IMG/VR virus record: IMGVR_UViG_3300047550_006118
Span: 1 to 64,000 of that record
Length of the DNA stretch: 64,000 nt
Source of the DNA: a virus
Direction: 5' to 3' (one strand)
The notes beneath the pieces are model-generated. The model was not told where the DNA came from. It did no database searches and saw only the letters and a list, made by a program, of their open reading frames with translations. Below are positions 1 through 8,092 of the stretch, one piece after another. Position 1 is the stretch's first letter, and every line of letters begins with the position of its first letter. Both the position numbers and the translations under genes were made by a program.

Positions 1-1334
1 GCAGCGAGGAGGTGTTTGCCCGTTGCCAAAACATCCTAAATGACAAGTATTTCGTCAACAGGTTGCGGCCAGCGGTTAGATTCATCCTCAAGCATTCCGA
101 AAAATACAACGTTCTTCCAAAGGTCGAGCAGGTTAATGCCGAGACCGGCATCGGGTTCACGCACATCCCCAACATCGGAGTGCAGCACCAGGATGCCTTC
201 CTAGATGAGATCGAGGAGTTTTGCAAGAACCGAGCGCTTGCCGCGGCGGTGCTGGCCGGCGTTGATCTCGTGAAAAAAGGAGCTTACGGCGAGGTCGAGA
301 AAATGATCCGTGAGGCCATCTTGATCAGCCTGCAGAGCGATCTCGGTACCAACTACTTCGAGGATCCGCGGGCCAGGCTGCTGAAGATCAAGGACAAGAA
401 TGGCCAGGTCAGCACGGGATGGAAAACGGTTGATGACAAGCTATACGGTGGAGTGAACCGAGGAGAGATCACCATATGGTGCGCTGGTTCCGGGGTCGGT
501 AAGAGCTTGTTCCTGCAAAACATTGCCATCAATTTTGCCAGGCAAGGGCTCAACGTCATCTACATCTCCCTTGAGCTTTCGGAAGAGCTTTGTTCCATGC
601 GAATGGACAGCATGATCAGCGAGATCGGTACCAAGGAGATATTCCGCAATCTCGATGCGGTTGAGATCAAGGTCAAGCAGGCCGGTAACAAGAGCGGGAC
701 CATGCATGTTAAGCAGATGCCACAGGGCAGCACCTGCAATGACATCAAGGCATACCTAAAGACATACGAGATCGAAACCGGTAAAAGGCCTGACGTATTG
801 GTGGTGGATTACCTGGATCTTCTTTTCCCGAACAACAAGAGGATCGATCCTAGCAACCTTTTCGTCAAGGATAAGTTCGTCACCGAGGAGCTTCGCGGGC
901 TAATGGTGGAGAGGCAGATGATAGGGCAAACCGCGGCACAGCTGAACAGGGGTGCTGTGCAGGAGCAGGAACACGACCACAGCCACATTTCCGGTGGTAT
1001 TTCCAAGATCCAGACCGCTGATAACGTGATATCGATCTTTGCCAGCGCGGCAATGAAGGAGAGAGGACAGTATCAGGTACAGTTCCTCAAGACGAGGTCG
1101 TCGAGTGGCGTTGGTAGCAAGGTGAACCTTGGATTTGATCCAAACACGCTACGTATCTTTGATAGCGAGGAGGAACCCCAGATCATGGCAGGTGGGAAGG
1201 CAGCTGATGCGTTTGCCGATCTCCGCAGGAAGAACGCCGCTACGGCTAAGAAGGAAGAAAAGGACGCACCAAAACCGGATGCCGCCAAGAGCATCAAGGA
1301 CCTCAGCAGCTTAACGGCATTGGTGCGTAGATAA
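1..1334 (+). CDS. Replicative DNA helicase, T4 gp41/DnaB-like (5' end missing)
   Basis: Hexameric 5'-3' helicase that unwinds the fork in T4-type replication. The reading frame is already open at the window edge, so the N-terminus lies outside. Counting from the first in-frame GTG (position 12), the Walker A GSGVGKS is at residues 159-165, a Walker B-like VLVVDYLDLL at about 262-271, and a QTAAQLNR segment at about 310, in the order seen in RecA-fold helicases of the gp41 family. The last ~60 residues are a charged Lys/Ala-rich tail. It ends in a hairpin terminator shared with the convergent next gene. Family assignment is firm; the missing 5' end is the only uncertainty. Confidence 0.9.
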   Translation, partial: SEEVFARCQNILNDKYFVNRLRPAVRFILKHSEKYNVLPKVEQVNAETGIGFTHIPNIGVQHQDAFLDEIEEFCKNRALAAAVLAGVDLVKKGAYGEVEKMIREAILISLQSDLGTNYFEDPRARLLKIKDKNGQVSTGWKTVDDKLYGGVNRGEITIWCAGSGVGKSLFLQNIAINFARQGLNVIYISLELSEELCSMRMDSMISEIGTKEIFRNLDAVEIKVKQAGNKSGTMHVKQMPQGSTCNDIKAYLKTYEIETGKRPDVLVVDYLDLLFPNNKRIDPSNLFVKDKFVTEELRGLMVERQMIGQTAAQLNRGAVQEQEHDHSHISGGISKIQTADNVISIFASAAMKERGQYQVQFLKTRSSSGVGSKVNLGFDPNTLRIFDSEEEPQIMAGGKAADAFADLRRKNAATAKKEEKDAPKPDAAKSIKDLSSLTALVRR

Positions 1335-1340
1335 GGAAAA

Positions 1341-1364
1341 CCCGGAGAACATCTCCGGGTTTTT
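1341..1364. terminator. Bidirectional hairpin terminator between helicase and convergent gene
   Basis: An 8-bp stem (CCCGGAGA / TCTCCGGG, three-base loop) is followed by TTTTT on the plus strand and preceded by AAAA, so it can act in both directions. It lies between two converging genes with no other room for termination. Confidence 0.85.
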
Positions 1365-1365
1365 C

Positions 1366-2157
1366 TCAATCAAAATCAGCAACCCAACCGTACTTTGGAT
1401 TCCATTCAGCAACATAATTGCTACCGTCGGTATCCTTAAACACCAGTTCCGGTTGCCCCTGGTTTCCCATCCTTAGCTGGACCATTTCCACCTTGCGGTG
1501 GCGTGATGGATCTCGTGCGATCGCATCGAGATTTTCACCGTGGCCGCTGTTGTACCCGATTATCTCAACCTTCTCCTCGTTGAGACCGAGCTGCTGCTTC
1601 TCGTCTCGGGTACCGTGGTTCTTGACGGCGTCTATCATGCTCTTCATCTGGCTGATCTCATCACCAGGTTTGTTGGTGTTTGCCTTGTCCTGGGCCATGT
1701 AACCCTTGATTCGATTAGGATCAAGATCCTCCTCAACACCTTCCCCGGTCGGGCGGAGAACCGAGGATAGCTTGCCCTTCTCCCCTGCCCAGTGGGTGAT
1801 GATGCGGTTGAACGCGATGGCAAGGGCATGCGCCTGTGCTGTGGTAAGCTTTGGATCCTCTTGCCTCAGGGCGCTGATCGCCCCCTTGAAATTCGCCACT
1901 TCCTCTTCCGGGATCTCCAGCAGATCTACCAGGGCCTGCACGTTGATGCTCCCAGCTACCTTCTCGAGCCCAGCGGGCTTGGTAAGGGTTGAATCGACCG
2001 GCTCTCCCTGGTCGTCGGGTTTCTCCTCGTCCGAAGATGCACCGTCGGTTTTCCCCGCTGTCGGCACGTCGTCCTTGCCGGCTTCGTCCAGGTTCGTGAT
2101 GTATTCGTCAAGCTTGTTGAGGATGTTTCGTATGTCCTCGGCTAGGAAATTTGCCAT
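1366..2157 (-). CDS. Putative internal virion protein with capsid-targeting-like leader
   Basis: 263 residues of unknown function. The N-terminus is a predicted amphipathic helix ending in LDE at about residue 25, followed by a Pro/Asp/Glu-rich linker (about 26-65). This resembles T4 capsid-targeting peptides cut by the head protease after (I/L)-x-E. A short AQAHALAIAFNRII helix and a C-terminal beta-rich stretch follow. It stands alone on the minus strand behind its own late promoter (2191-2200), which supports a late virion role. No enzymatic motif was recognised. The role is inferred from leader and promoter only. Confidence 0.6.
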   Translation of the reverse strand: MANFLAEDIRNILNKLDEYITNLDEAGKDDVPTAGKTDGASSDEEKPDDQGEPVDSTLTKPAGLEKVAGSINVQALVDLLEIPEEEVANFKGAISALRQEDPKLTTAQAHALAIAFNRIITHWAGEKGKLSSVLRPTGEGVEEDLDPNRIKGYMAQDKANTNKPGDEISQMKSMIDAVKNHGTRDEKQQLGLNEEKVEIIGYNSGHGENLDAIARDPSRHRKVEMVQLRMGNQGQPELVFKDTDGSNYVAEWNPKYGWVADFD

Positions 2158-2190
2158 GTGTCTGTACTCTCCGTTGGTAGTTGTAGAGCT

Positions 2191-2200
2191 ATTTATTGAA
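2191..2200 (-). promoter_or_regulatory. Late-type promoter (minus strand)
   Basis: Read on the minus strand the site is CAATAAATAG, matching the core ATAAATA of the T4 late -10 element, 34 bases before the start of the minus-strand gene. No -35 box is seen, as expected for gp55-type late promoters. Confidence 0.5.
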
Positions 2201-2249
2201 TGCGCGCGTTTAGGATAAATATCGCATCAATGTGTGAGACCTTAAGATC

Positions 2250-2501
2250 ATGGATTCTCTAAAGAGCATCATAGAAGAGCTTGACGCGATAGTCCCGGCA
2301 AGAAGCAAGCATGCCGTAATCGAAAGCCGGGCAACCCACGTCATCGCATCGGCGATCAATCTGGCCAATCTTATCCGTGAAAACTATCCGGAAGAAACCG
2401 CCGATGATCTCATCAAGAGGCTGCACCGAAGCATTTTTAGCGAAGATGATCGCAAGTTCATGCGCAAGATCAAGGAGCTAAGGAAGGAAAAAAATGGATA
2501 A
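2250..2501 (+). CDS. Hypothetical protein, 83 aa, helical
   Basis: A small charged protein with a predicted all-helical fold and a Lys/Glu-rich C-terminus (KELRKEKNG). Not recognised. An ATAAAT late-like element lies about 30 bases upstream (near 2217). Its stop overlaps the start of the next gene by eight bases, so it is probably translated together with the late structural run that follows. Confidence 0.65.
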   Translation: MDSLKSIIEELDAIVPARSKHAVIESRATHVIASAINLANLIRENYPEETADDLIKRLHRSIFSEDDRKFMRKIKELRKEKNG

Positions 2502-3198
2502 TACCATGCGACACTACATGAATGTGGTGGCTCCGGCCAACATTCGTCCGCTTGACGAAGGCATCGTCGACAGCATCAAGAATTGGATACGTGGCCTGAG
2601 TGATCCGGTAAAGCGCCGGGGCATGGAATTGACCAAATCCCTGCAAACCCAGCTGACGAACAAGTACGGAGCATCAGTACCTGCCCAGGTCAAAAGCTCC
2701 AACAAGTCCTGGATGTGGAGCAAGCTGTCCTATCGGGATCTGTATCGTTTCGGATCATTGGTCATGAAAATGGATGATGCTGAGATCGACCGTGCCATGC
2801 GGAATCCGATCGTCAACAACAATCTCAAGCAGCTGATGAGGGCACAGCCAACCGGTACTGACTCTCCAGCGCTGCCTCTCAAATCATCTACCATACAGAA
2901 CAATTCCAATCCGATATCTACCACCATCGACAAGCAAACCAAGGAATACCTTTCCAAGGCCATCGCTGCCGCGGTTATCGACGGATTGGCATACATCGAG
3001 CAGGAAAAGGCCGACAAGGCCGAAAAACCGGAACAACCGTCGGCGACCGGTACCGCTGCCAAGCCTGAACCAGAAGCAGCACCTGCGCCGGCCGGAACGG
3101 CACCGGCAGCAGCAACTACTCCAACAACACCGGATGATATCAAATCAGCGATCCTTGCCATCAAGCAAGGACTAGCCTCAATGAAAGGAGCCGAATGA
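2494..3198 (+). CDS. Putative internal virion protein with (I/L)xE leader
   Basis: 234 residues of unknown function. The N-terminus reaches a PLDE site at about residue 19-22, the same style of leader seen in several neighbours and compatible with head-protease processing. The middle is charged and helical. Residues from about 170 form an Ala/Pro/Glu-rich low-complexity linker before a short C-terminal helix. It overlaps the genes on both sides by 4-8 bases, indicating coupled translation. The virion role is inferred. Confidence 0.6.
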   Translation: MDNTMRHYMNVVAPANIRPLDEGIVDSIKNWIRGLSDPVKRRGMELTKSLQTQLTNKYGASVPAQVKSSNKSWMWSKLSYRDLYRFGSLVMKMDDAEIDRAMRNPIVNNNLKQLMRAQPTGTDSPALPLKSSTIQNNSNPISTTIDKQTKEYLSKAIAAAVIDGLAYIEQEKADKAEKPEQPSATGTAAKPEPEAAPAPAGTAPAAATTPTTPDDIKSAILAIKQGLASMKGAE

Positions 3199-4973
3199 TG
3201 AAGAAGCATCAATGGGCTTACGAGAGATTCGGTTGGACCGATCTATCCGACGGTCAGCGCAGGCTCTTTGAAAGCATCGAAATGGACCTCATGCCACTCC
3301 GCAGGGATCTGCGCAGGCTGATGGAGGCTGAGCTATCGAATGACCAAATAAGCAAGATTTTCAAAGGGGCCGAGGACGTCAGCCGCCAGAAGAACCTGCG
3401 CACCGGTTTCGGAAAGACCGTTAATTTTCCAAAGGATGCCACGGCACGGGTTAACCGCATTCTAGCTGATTTCGGAAAGAAGTTGCAGGATTCCACGCCA
3501 GTCAAGGGAATGGATGAGAAATTCGATAAGCTAAAGGCATCCCTTCGCGAGAAGCTGGAGAAAAATCCAAAGGGCAAGCAGGCATTGGCGATGGTTGATG
3601 CGCTTGGTAACGCTGCCAAGGCACATCCAGCATGGCAAAGCGCGATCATTGGTCTTCTCACGGCACTAAGCGGCCTTGCGTTGGGACCCGCTGCCATACC
3701 GATCATCGCGGCATTGTTGAAGGGTGCGACCGAACTGATCAAGGGAGAAAGGCTCAGCACGGCGATCGGCAAGGGATTGTATGCTGGTGCCCTTGGTTAC
3801 CTAAGCGCACAGCTGGCCTCGGCCCTGATGGGTTACTTCGAGGCCGTAAGGATCGCTTCCATCACGCCGGTCGGACCGAAGGAACTTGGAATAACCAACA
3901 TATCTTTTGGAGGCCAGTCCCCGACCACAATCAATGGAATGGAATGGACGAAATGGTTCCGCATCAGCAACGTTACGGTCGATCCATCCATGCGTGGTGC
4001 CATATCCGACACGATCCTGCAGATGGGAAGCGGTGATCTAAGCGCATATGACAGGCTTCTTGCCCTAGCAAGGAAGGTGGCTAGCCCTGAGTATGCATCC
4101 GAACTGACGCAGAAGCTAGCAGGCGCGACCGCCGAAAAGATCAACAATGATGGGTTCCTAGCCAGCATCAGGGCCATCGGAAAGTACGTTACCGCTGCCG
4201 CAGGCGGAGCTGGTGCCGCAGCCGCCGATATCAAGAAGAAGGAACCAACCGCCGAATCGAGGAGATTGGCCCTGCCGATCATGGAAGGCCTTTGGGCCGA
4301 CCTCACCCTGAAATTCGGAGCAGGCAATCTGATGAAGGCATGGACGCAGGCCGGTCGACCAACCGACAGCGTCGAGATCGCGCAAATGATGGCAGACATG
4401 GGAATGGAAGCCGATGACATCGAGGCTGCCATGCTATCGGCCGGTCTATCAGAGGAGGATGTCAAGCAAACGATGTCTGATCTTGCCACCGCCGGTGGGG
4501 ATGATGAGGAAGTTCCATTTGTTAGCGGATTCAAGGCATACGATGACGAGGCCAAGAAGATATTCAAGTCCAAGGGACGGGATGAGTTCGTCAAGTATTG
4601 GGAGAACAAGCTGGCGGATCTTGAAAAGGCCGCCGAGGCACCAAAGGCCGAGGAACCATCCAACATGATCGGCGATCTGAGATCAGCCCTCAAGGCAGGA
4701 GATCTCGATGCTGCCAAGAAGGCGCTGGCCGGCGGGGATTCGATCTCCGCGGATACCAAGAAAAGGCTGCTAGGACTCCTGGTAACGGCAACCAACGTAC
4801 CGGAGGACGATCGAAAGGCCCTCGCTGACATCATCAACCGAGCAACGGTGACGGAAATGTCCCTGTTCGAGGAGATATCGAGGGTGCTCAATCAAAACAA
4901 GCTTACCTGGAAGGATCTTGGATACCAACTCGTCATCAAGGAGCGTCGTACGAACAGCGTGGTGATCCTATGA
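3195..4973 (+). CDS. Putative internal virion protein, 592 aa, with hydrophobic central region
   Basis: Unknown function. Residues about 145-215 contain two long hydrophobic segments around LLKGATELIKGERLS, a motif I associate with large internal proteins of T4-like marine phages. The rest is charged and helical with Ala/Asp-rich stretches. The ATGATG start overlaps the previous stop, so either ATG could be used. It ends overlapping the next gene by four bases. A role in DNA ejection or membrane interaction during infection is a guess from the hydrophobic region and late context. Confidence 0.6.
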   Translation: MMKKHQWAYERFGWTDLSDGQRRLFESIEMDLMPLRRDLRRLMEAELSNDQISKIFKGAEDVSRQKNLRTGFGKTVNFPKDATARVNRILADFGKKLQDSTPVKGMDEKFDKLKASLREKLEKNPKGKQALAMVDALGNAAKAHPAWQSAIIGLLTALSGLALGPAAIPIIAALLKGATELIKGERLSTAIGKGLYAGALGYLSAQLASALMGYFEAVRIASITPVGPKELGITNISFGGQSPTTINGMEWTKWFRISNVTVDPSMRGAISDTILQMGSGDLSAYDRLLALARKVASPEYASELTQKLAGATAEKINNDGFLASIRAIGKYVTAAAGGAGAAAADIKKKEPTAESRRLALPIMEGLWADLTLKFGAGNLMKAWTQAGRPTDSVEIAQMMADMGMEADDIEAAMLSAGLSEEDVKQTMSDLATAGGDDEEVPFVSGFKAYDDEAKKIFKSKGRDEFVKYWENKLADLEKAAEAPKAEEPSNMIGDLRSALKAGDLDAAKKALAGGDSISADTKKRLLGLLVTATNVPEDDRKALADIINRATVTEMSLFEEISRVLNQNKLTWKDLGYQLVIKERRTNSVVIL

Positions 4974-5164
4974 GGATAATGGAAATATTGTGTGAGAACG
5001 GTAGCTCCGGCGGCACATCCTCCGGTAGCATTGCTAGCGTTGCAACCGGCTTGGGTGGTCCAATGATGCCGATAATACGCAGGATGCCGACCGGGCAGAG
5101 CTTTTTTGGTCCAGCAGGAACCGCGCCAAAGAAACCCAGGAAGAAGCGGAATAAGAGCCGATAA
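4970..5164 (+). CDS. Small Gly/Ser-rich late protein, 64 aa
   Basis: A short protein with an (I/L)xE-type leader (MRIMEILCE), then a Gly/Ser-rich stretch containing GSIASVAT and a Lys/Arg-rich tail (KKPRKKRNKSR). The basic tail suggests contact with DNA or RNA inside the head. ATG overlaps the upstream stop (ATGA). This type of small protein recurs in T4-like marine phages, but no function is known to me. Confidence 0.6.
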   Translation: MRIMEILCENGSSGGTSSGSIASVATGLGGPMMPIIRRMPTGQSFFGPAGTAPKKPRKKRNKSR

Positions 5165-5176
5165 AATCCGATCTGA

Positions 5177-5184
5177 TATAAATA
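5177..5184 (+). promoter_or_regulatory. Late promoter, perfect TATAAATA
   Basis: Exact match to the T4 late promoter core, 39 bases before the start of the next gene, which also has a strong AAGGAG ribosome-binding site near 5210. Confidence 0.75.
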
Positions 5185-5223
5185 CCATGCAAGCAGATTG
5201 CACCTTTACAAAGGAGACAAACT

Positions 5224-5829
5224 ATGACAGATAAGGTAAATGGCGGAGTCCAGGCTGGTGAGTTCCTCACCGGAAACATGGATTTCTTCAGCATCGCTAC
5301 CCTGGTACCGATGGCCCAGACCAACGTGACCACCCCGGTCGCTGACCTATACACCCAGCAGGGATACACCACTTGGCAGAACGTGACCGTGATCAACGGT
5401 GCCGGAACTGCAATTACCTACAGCACCCAGGCTTCCTACGAGGACGCACTGGCAAAGCAGGCAAACCTAAACCTGCTGCTCCAGGTGTTCGCACAGCGAG
5501 TAAACCCGGTTGCTATCAGCATTACCTCGGCATCGGACTCGAATCCATCGACCACGACCTATGCCGGCTACCTTAACGGAACGTCCTTTGGTTCTAGCTA
5601 CAGCAGCACGAAGACCGTTACCACCGTTAAGATCGCCACTGAAAAGACCGGATACTGGAACGTCAGCACCGCTGCCGAAAGCAACGATCTCGGCTATCAG
5701 CTGCTAACCTCCCTGGACGGTGTCCCCGTGCAGGATCTAGCAACTCCGGTTCTGTCCAGCACCGAGTTTGACACCGGCGCATCGAGCACAGCTCGCAACA
5801 CGATCGCCGTTCGCGCACTGGTCCTCTAA
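5224..5829 (+). CDS. Putative virion structural protein, 201 aa
   Basis: A Thr/Ser/Ala-rich, predicted beta-rich protein with few charged residues, a composition typical of capsid decoration or tail proteins. Strong late promoter, strong Shine-Dalgarno (AAGGAG) and its own terminator make it a separate late transcription unit, which suggests high expression. No family recognised. Capsid or neck decoration is an inference. Confidence 0.6.
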   Translation: MTDKVNGGVQAGEFLTGNMDFFSIATLVPMAQTNVTTPVADLYTQQGYTTWQNVTVINGAGTAITYSTQASYEDALAKQANLNLLLQVFAQRVNPVAISITSASDSNPSTTTYAGYLNGTSFGSSYSSTKTVTTVKIATEKTGYWNVSTAAESNDLGYQLLTSLDGVPVQDLATPVLSSTEFDTGASSTARNTIAVRALVL

Positions 5830-5857
5830 TCCAGGTAGCATATACGATTGGTTAGGA

Positions 5858-5887
5858 AGAAAGGCGCAGAAATGCGCCTTTCTTTTT
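5858..5887 (+). terminator. Intrinsic terminator
   Basis: Stem AGAAAGGCGC / GCGCCTTTCT with a 6-base loop and a following T run, directly after the structural gene. Confidence 0.85.
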
Positions 5888-5927
5888 GCCTCGGCAATAA
5901 ATATCTCACCAACTGAGAGCAGGGAAT

Positions 5928-6086
5928 ATGCTTCTAGATCAGATATTTGGGAAAACGCTCCCTAAGGAAATAGTCATCGTTAGAAAGGATGGCGTTCTCA
6001 AGCACGAAGCTCGAGACATCCAACCTGCCATCGACCATGACTCCTCACAGAAACCATTGTTTCCAATTAGCAAGGAGCGAAAATGA
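5928..6086 (+). CDS. Hypothetical protein, 52 aa
   Basis: A short gene that is easily missed. It starts ATG after an AATAAATAT late-type element (5896-5904) and a GAGAGCAGGG ribosome-binding region, and its TGA overlaps the next ATG (ATGA). The product begins MLLDQIFGKTLPKEIV and contains a VRKDGV turn typical of small beta-hairpin proteins. Function unknown. Context and overlap make it a real gene. Confidence 0.65.
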   Translation: MLLDQIFGKTLPKEIVIVRKDGVLKHEARDIQPAIDHDSSQKPLFPISKERK

Positions 6087-6841
6087 AGCGCTTGATCGAA
6101 TACATCAATGAAATATCCCCAACCAGCCAGGAGATAGACATGAAACCACCCCATATCATGGCCGATCAAAACAACGGAAACGAGGCATTGTGGAACACGA
6201 CCGAGGATCGCTGGAGCAGGAAGGCAAAACACCATCTCAACCTACCAGCCAAGGCCGCAATCGTGAACGATTGGGAACGGGGGGACATTGCCATATACGA
6301 GGGGCAGGAGGTCGAGATCTCGATACCAAAGGGTCCGAACGCATCGGTCGGGATCATCGTAGATGGCAGGACTAGGATGGTAAGAGAACACAAGCTTACC
6401 AAGATCAAGGAAGGCGTGATGGGGGGCATGCAACCTCTGAACCCGATCAATCGCATGATGCAGCTCGCCGGCATATCCTCTCCGACCATAATGGAACCAA
6501 CGGTGGCCGAAGAAGCCGCCGACGATCATGTATCGAAGGCCCAGAAATCACCCCAGGATCCGGATGAATTTTCGGAAATAGTCGCCGAGGCCGATGCATC
6601 ACAAAGCAGCATACAGAAGCTGATCGATTCGGCCGAGAAGCTGCCACAGTTTTCCGGAAATCGAGAAGCCGCCAGATTGTACGCGATCGGTGGCATACTT
6701 AGCGCAATGTCAAATGAGATCAAGGCCAACCCACCGCAGACGGTGATCGGCCAGCAGCACGCCAAGGAGCTGTCGACCATCGCGCTGATGGGCGTCGACC
6801 TGATAAAAGCCGCACAGGACATGGCCAAGGCTGCGAAATGA
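6083..6841 (+). CDS. Putative internal virion protein with SH3-like segment
   Basis: 252 residues, unknown function. Leader MKRLIEYINE ends in an (I/L)xE site. Residues about 65-105 (GDIAIYEGQEVEI onward) look like a small SH3/KOW-type beta barrel. The C-terminal part is helical and Ala-rich. It overlaps neighbours by four bases on both sides. The conserved leader and late operon position suggest packaging in the head. This is inferred from sequence pattern only. Confidence 0.6.
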   Translation: MKRLIEYINEISPTSQEIDMKPPHIMADQNNGNEALWNTTEDRWSRKAKHHLNLPAKAAIVNDWERGDIAIYEGQEVEISIPKGPNASVGIIVDGRTRMVREHKLTKIKEGVMGGMQPLNPINRMMQLAGISSPTIMEPTVAEEAADDHVSKAQKSPQDPDEFSEIVAEADASQSSIQKLIDSAEKLPQFSGNREAARLYAIGGILSAMSNEIKANPPQTVIGQQHAKELSTIALMGVDLIKAAQDMAKAAK

Positions 6842-7068
6842 AATTCATAGAGATCCAGGGAGGGCTCTTGCAGCCAGTCAGCAACGAGGAGAATGTGGTC
6901 CTCGAACGGGTTCGAGGACACGGAGAGCCATTGCCAAAATCATTGATGGATCAAAGAGAACGAGAACTGGCGCGGAGATTGGTAACGCGCGGATTATTGA
7001 CTAGGATCATGGTGGAGGATAAGCTGTGCTTCTTGGTCAATGATTTAGAAGAAATCTGGGAGAATTGA
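6838..7068 (+). CDS. Small winged-helix-like hypothetical protein, 76 aa
   Basis: Begins MKFIEIQGG and contains LARRLVTRGLLTR followed by a short beta-hairpin (DKLCFLV), reminiscent of a winged-helix or short regulatory fold often seen in T4-like phages. ATG overlaps the upstream stop. No experimental role is known to me. A DNA-binding function is possible but not shown by key residues. Confidence 0.55.
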   Translation: MKFIEIQGGLLQPVSNEENVVLERVRGHGEPLPKSLMDQRERELARRLVTRGLLTRIMVEDKLCFLVNDLEEIWEN

Positions 7069-7069
7069 C

Positions 7070-7726
7070 ATGACCGCTGTTACACCTGAAGACCGGGATG
7101 CCATGGCTAGGCTTTTGGAAATCATGGGAGGCAACACGTCCGTTCCTGCGTCGACCACGCGCACCGTGACCGAATCATTTGATCAACCGGTCGAGCTGGC
7201 TGGTCCAGGGCAGGTCACCAGGAAGGATGTTGATGCGATGGCATCCGTGCTAACGAGGTTGAACTCGTTGAGCAATCATGTGGTTGATAACATGATCACC
7301 GAGGGTGCTGAGTTTCCCAAGGCGGCAGAAGCATTGCAAACCCAACGGATACAGAACGGGGTCAAGGTTGGTCGCTACCAGATATTGGTCAAGGAAGATG
7401 CGAGTCGGTTGGCCGGGAAGCAGTTCTATTCCATTTACAACAGCCTGACCAATGATACCATTGCTGATGATATCAGCCTATATGAAACGGCACTTACCGC
7501 CGTCAGGCTGCTGAATTCCGGAAGATTCGCCAACAGCCTAGAGGTTCGCAAGCTGTTTGAGCAGGACGATGCCTACACGTCTCACCGTGTTGACGCATTG
7601 ATGTACAAGAGAAAGATGTCGGCTACCTCCGATCCTTCCAAGCGGGACATCTTCGAAAGCCGATATCAAGCCAGCTTGGACCGATGCATGGCTGCCAAGA
7701 AGCAGATCAAGATGCTAGCAAAATGA
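7070..7726 (+). CDS. Hypothetical T4-like phage protein, 218 aa
   Basis: Helical N-terminal third with repeats of DVDAMASVL and DRDAMARLL, a central beta segment (GVKVGRYQILVK), then a long helical C-terminus rich in Lys/Arg. This layout resembles a family I have seen beside Fe-S carrier genes in marine T4-like phages. The stop overlaps the next ATG. Function unknown, probably a late accessory or virion protein. Confidence 0.55.
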   Translation: MTAVTPEDRDAMARLLEIMGGNTSVPASTTRTVTESFDQPVELAGPGQVTRKDVDAMASVLTRLNSLSNHVVDNMITEGAEFPKAAEALQTQRIQNGVKVGRYQILVKEDASRLAGKQFYSIYNSLTNDTIADDISLYETALTAVRLLNSGRFANSLEVRKLFEQDDAYTSHRVDALMYKRKMSATSDPSKRDIFESRYQASLDRCMAAKKQIKMLAK

Positions 7727-8040
7727 GCATTACCGTAACAGATGCAGCAAGATCCCACATCTCCGGCCTTTGCCAGAAGCATGGAAAAATGGTAAGGCTT
7801 TCGATAGTGGCAGGCGGATGCCAAGGTTTCAACAAGGTCTGGGACATGTGTGATTCCCCGTCCGACGAAGACGAGGTCATGGAATTTGGTCCGGGCCAGT
7901 TGCTGATCGACGGCATGAGCCTTGAGCTGATCGACGGCGCGACGATCGATTATCGAGTTGATCTCAGCGGTTCATACTTTTCCGTGGAAATACCGTCAGC
8001 CGTCAGCCAATGCGGTTGCGGAACCTCCTTTTCAATCTAA
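7723..8040 (+). CDS. A-type iron-sulfur cluster carrier (IscA/ErpA/HesB family)
   Basis: 105 residues. The three family cysteines are present: one in AGGCQGF and two in the C-terminal CGCGTSFSI. Other HesB landmarks (VTDAARSHI at the start, LLIDGMSLELIDGATIDY in the middle) are in order. The protein would hand Fe-S clusters to apo-enzymes in the host cytoplasm. HesB-like genes occur in marine T4-like phages. ATG overlaps the previous stop. Which client is served (for example host electron-transfer proteins) cannot be told. Confidence 0.85.
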   Translation: MSITVTDAARSHISGLCQKHGKMVRLSIVAGGCQGFNKVWDMCDSPSDEDEVMEFGPGQLLIDGMSLELIDGATIDYRVDLSGSYFSVEIPSAVSQCGCGTSFSI

Positions 8041-8060
8041 CAGATATCTCCGATGATTGG

Positions 8061-8068
8061 TATAAATA
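8061..8068 (+). promoter_or_regulatory. Late promoter, perfect TATAAATA
   Basis: Exact late core 25 bases before the GTG of the very large virion-type gene that follows. Confidence 0.75.
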
Positions 8069-8092
8069 AGTACCATCAAGCAAAGGCCTCAC

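Noticed and set aside
3833-4891. Ser/Ala-rich minus-strand frame of about 350 codons
   Set aside because: Antisense shadow of the 592-residue late protein; no promoter, no ribosome site.
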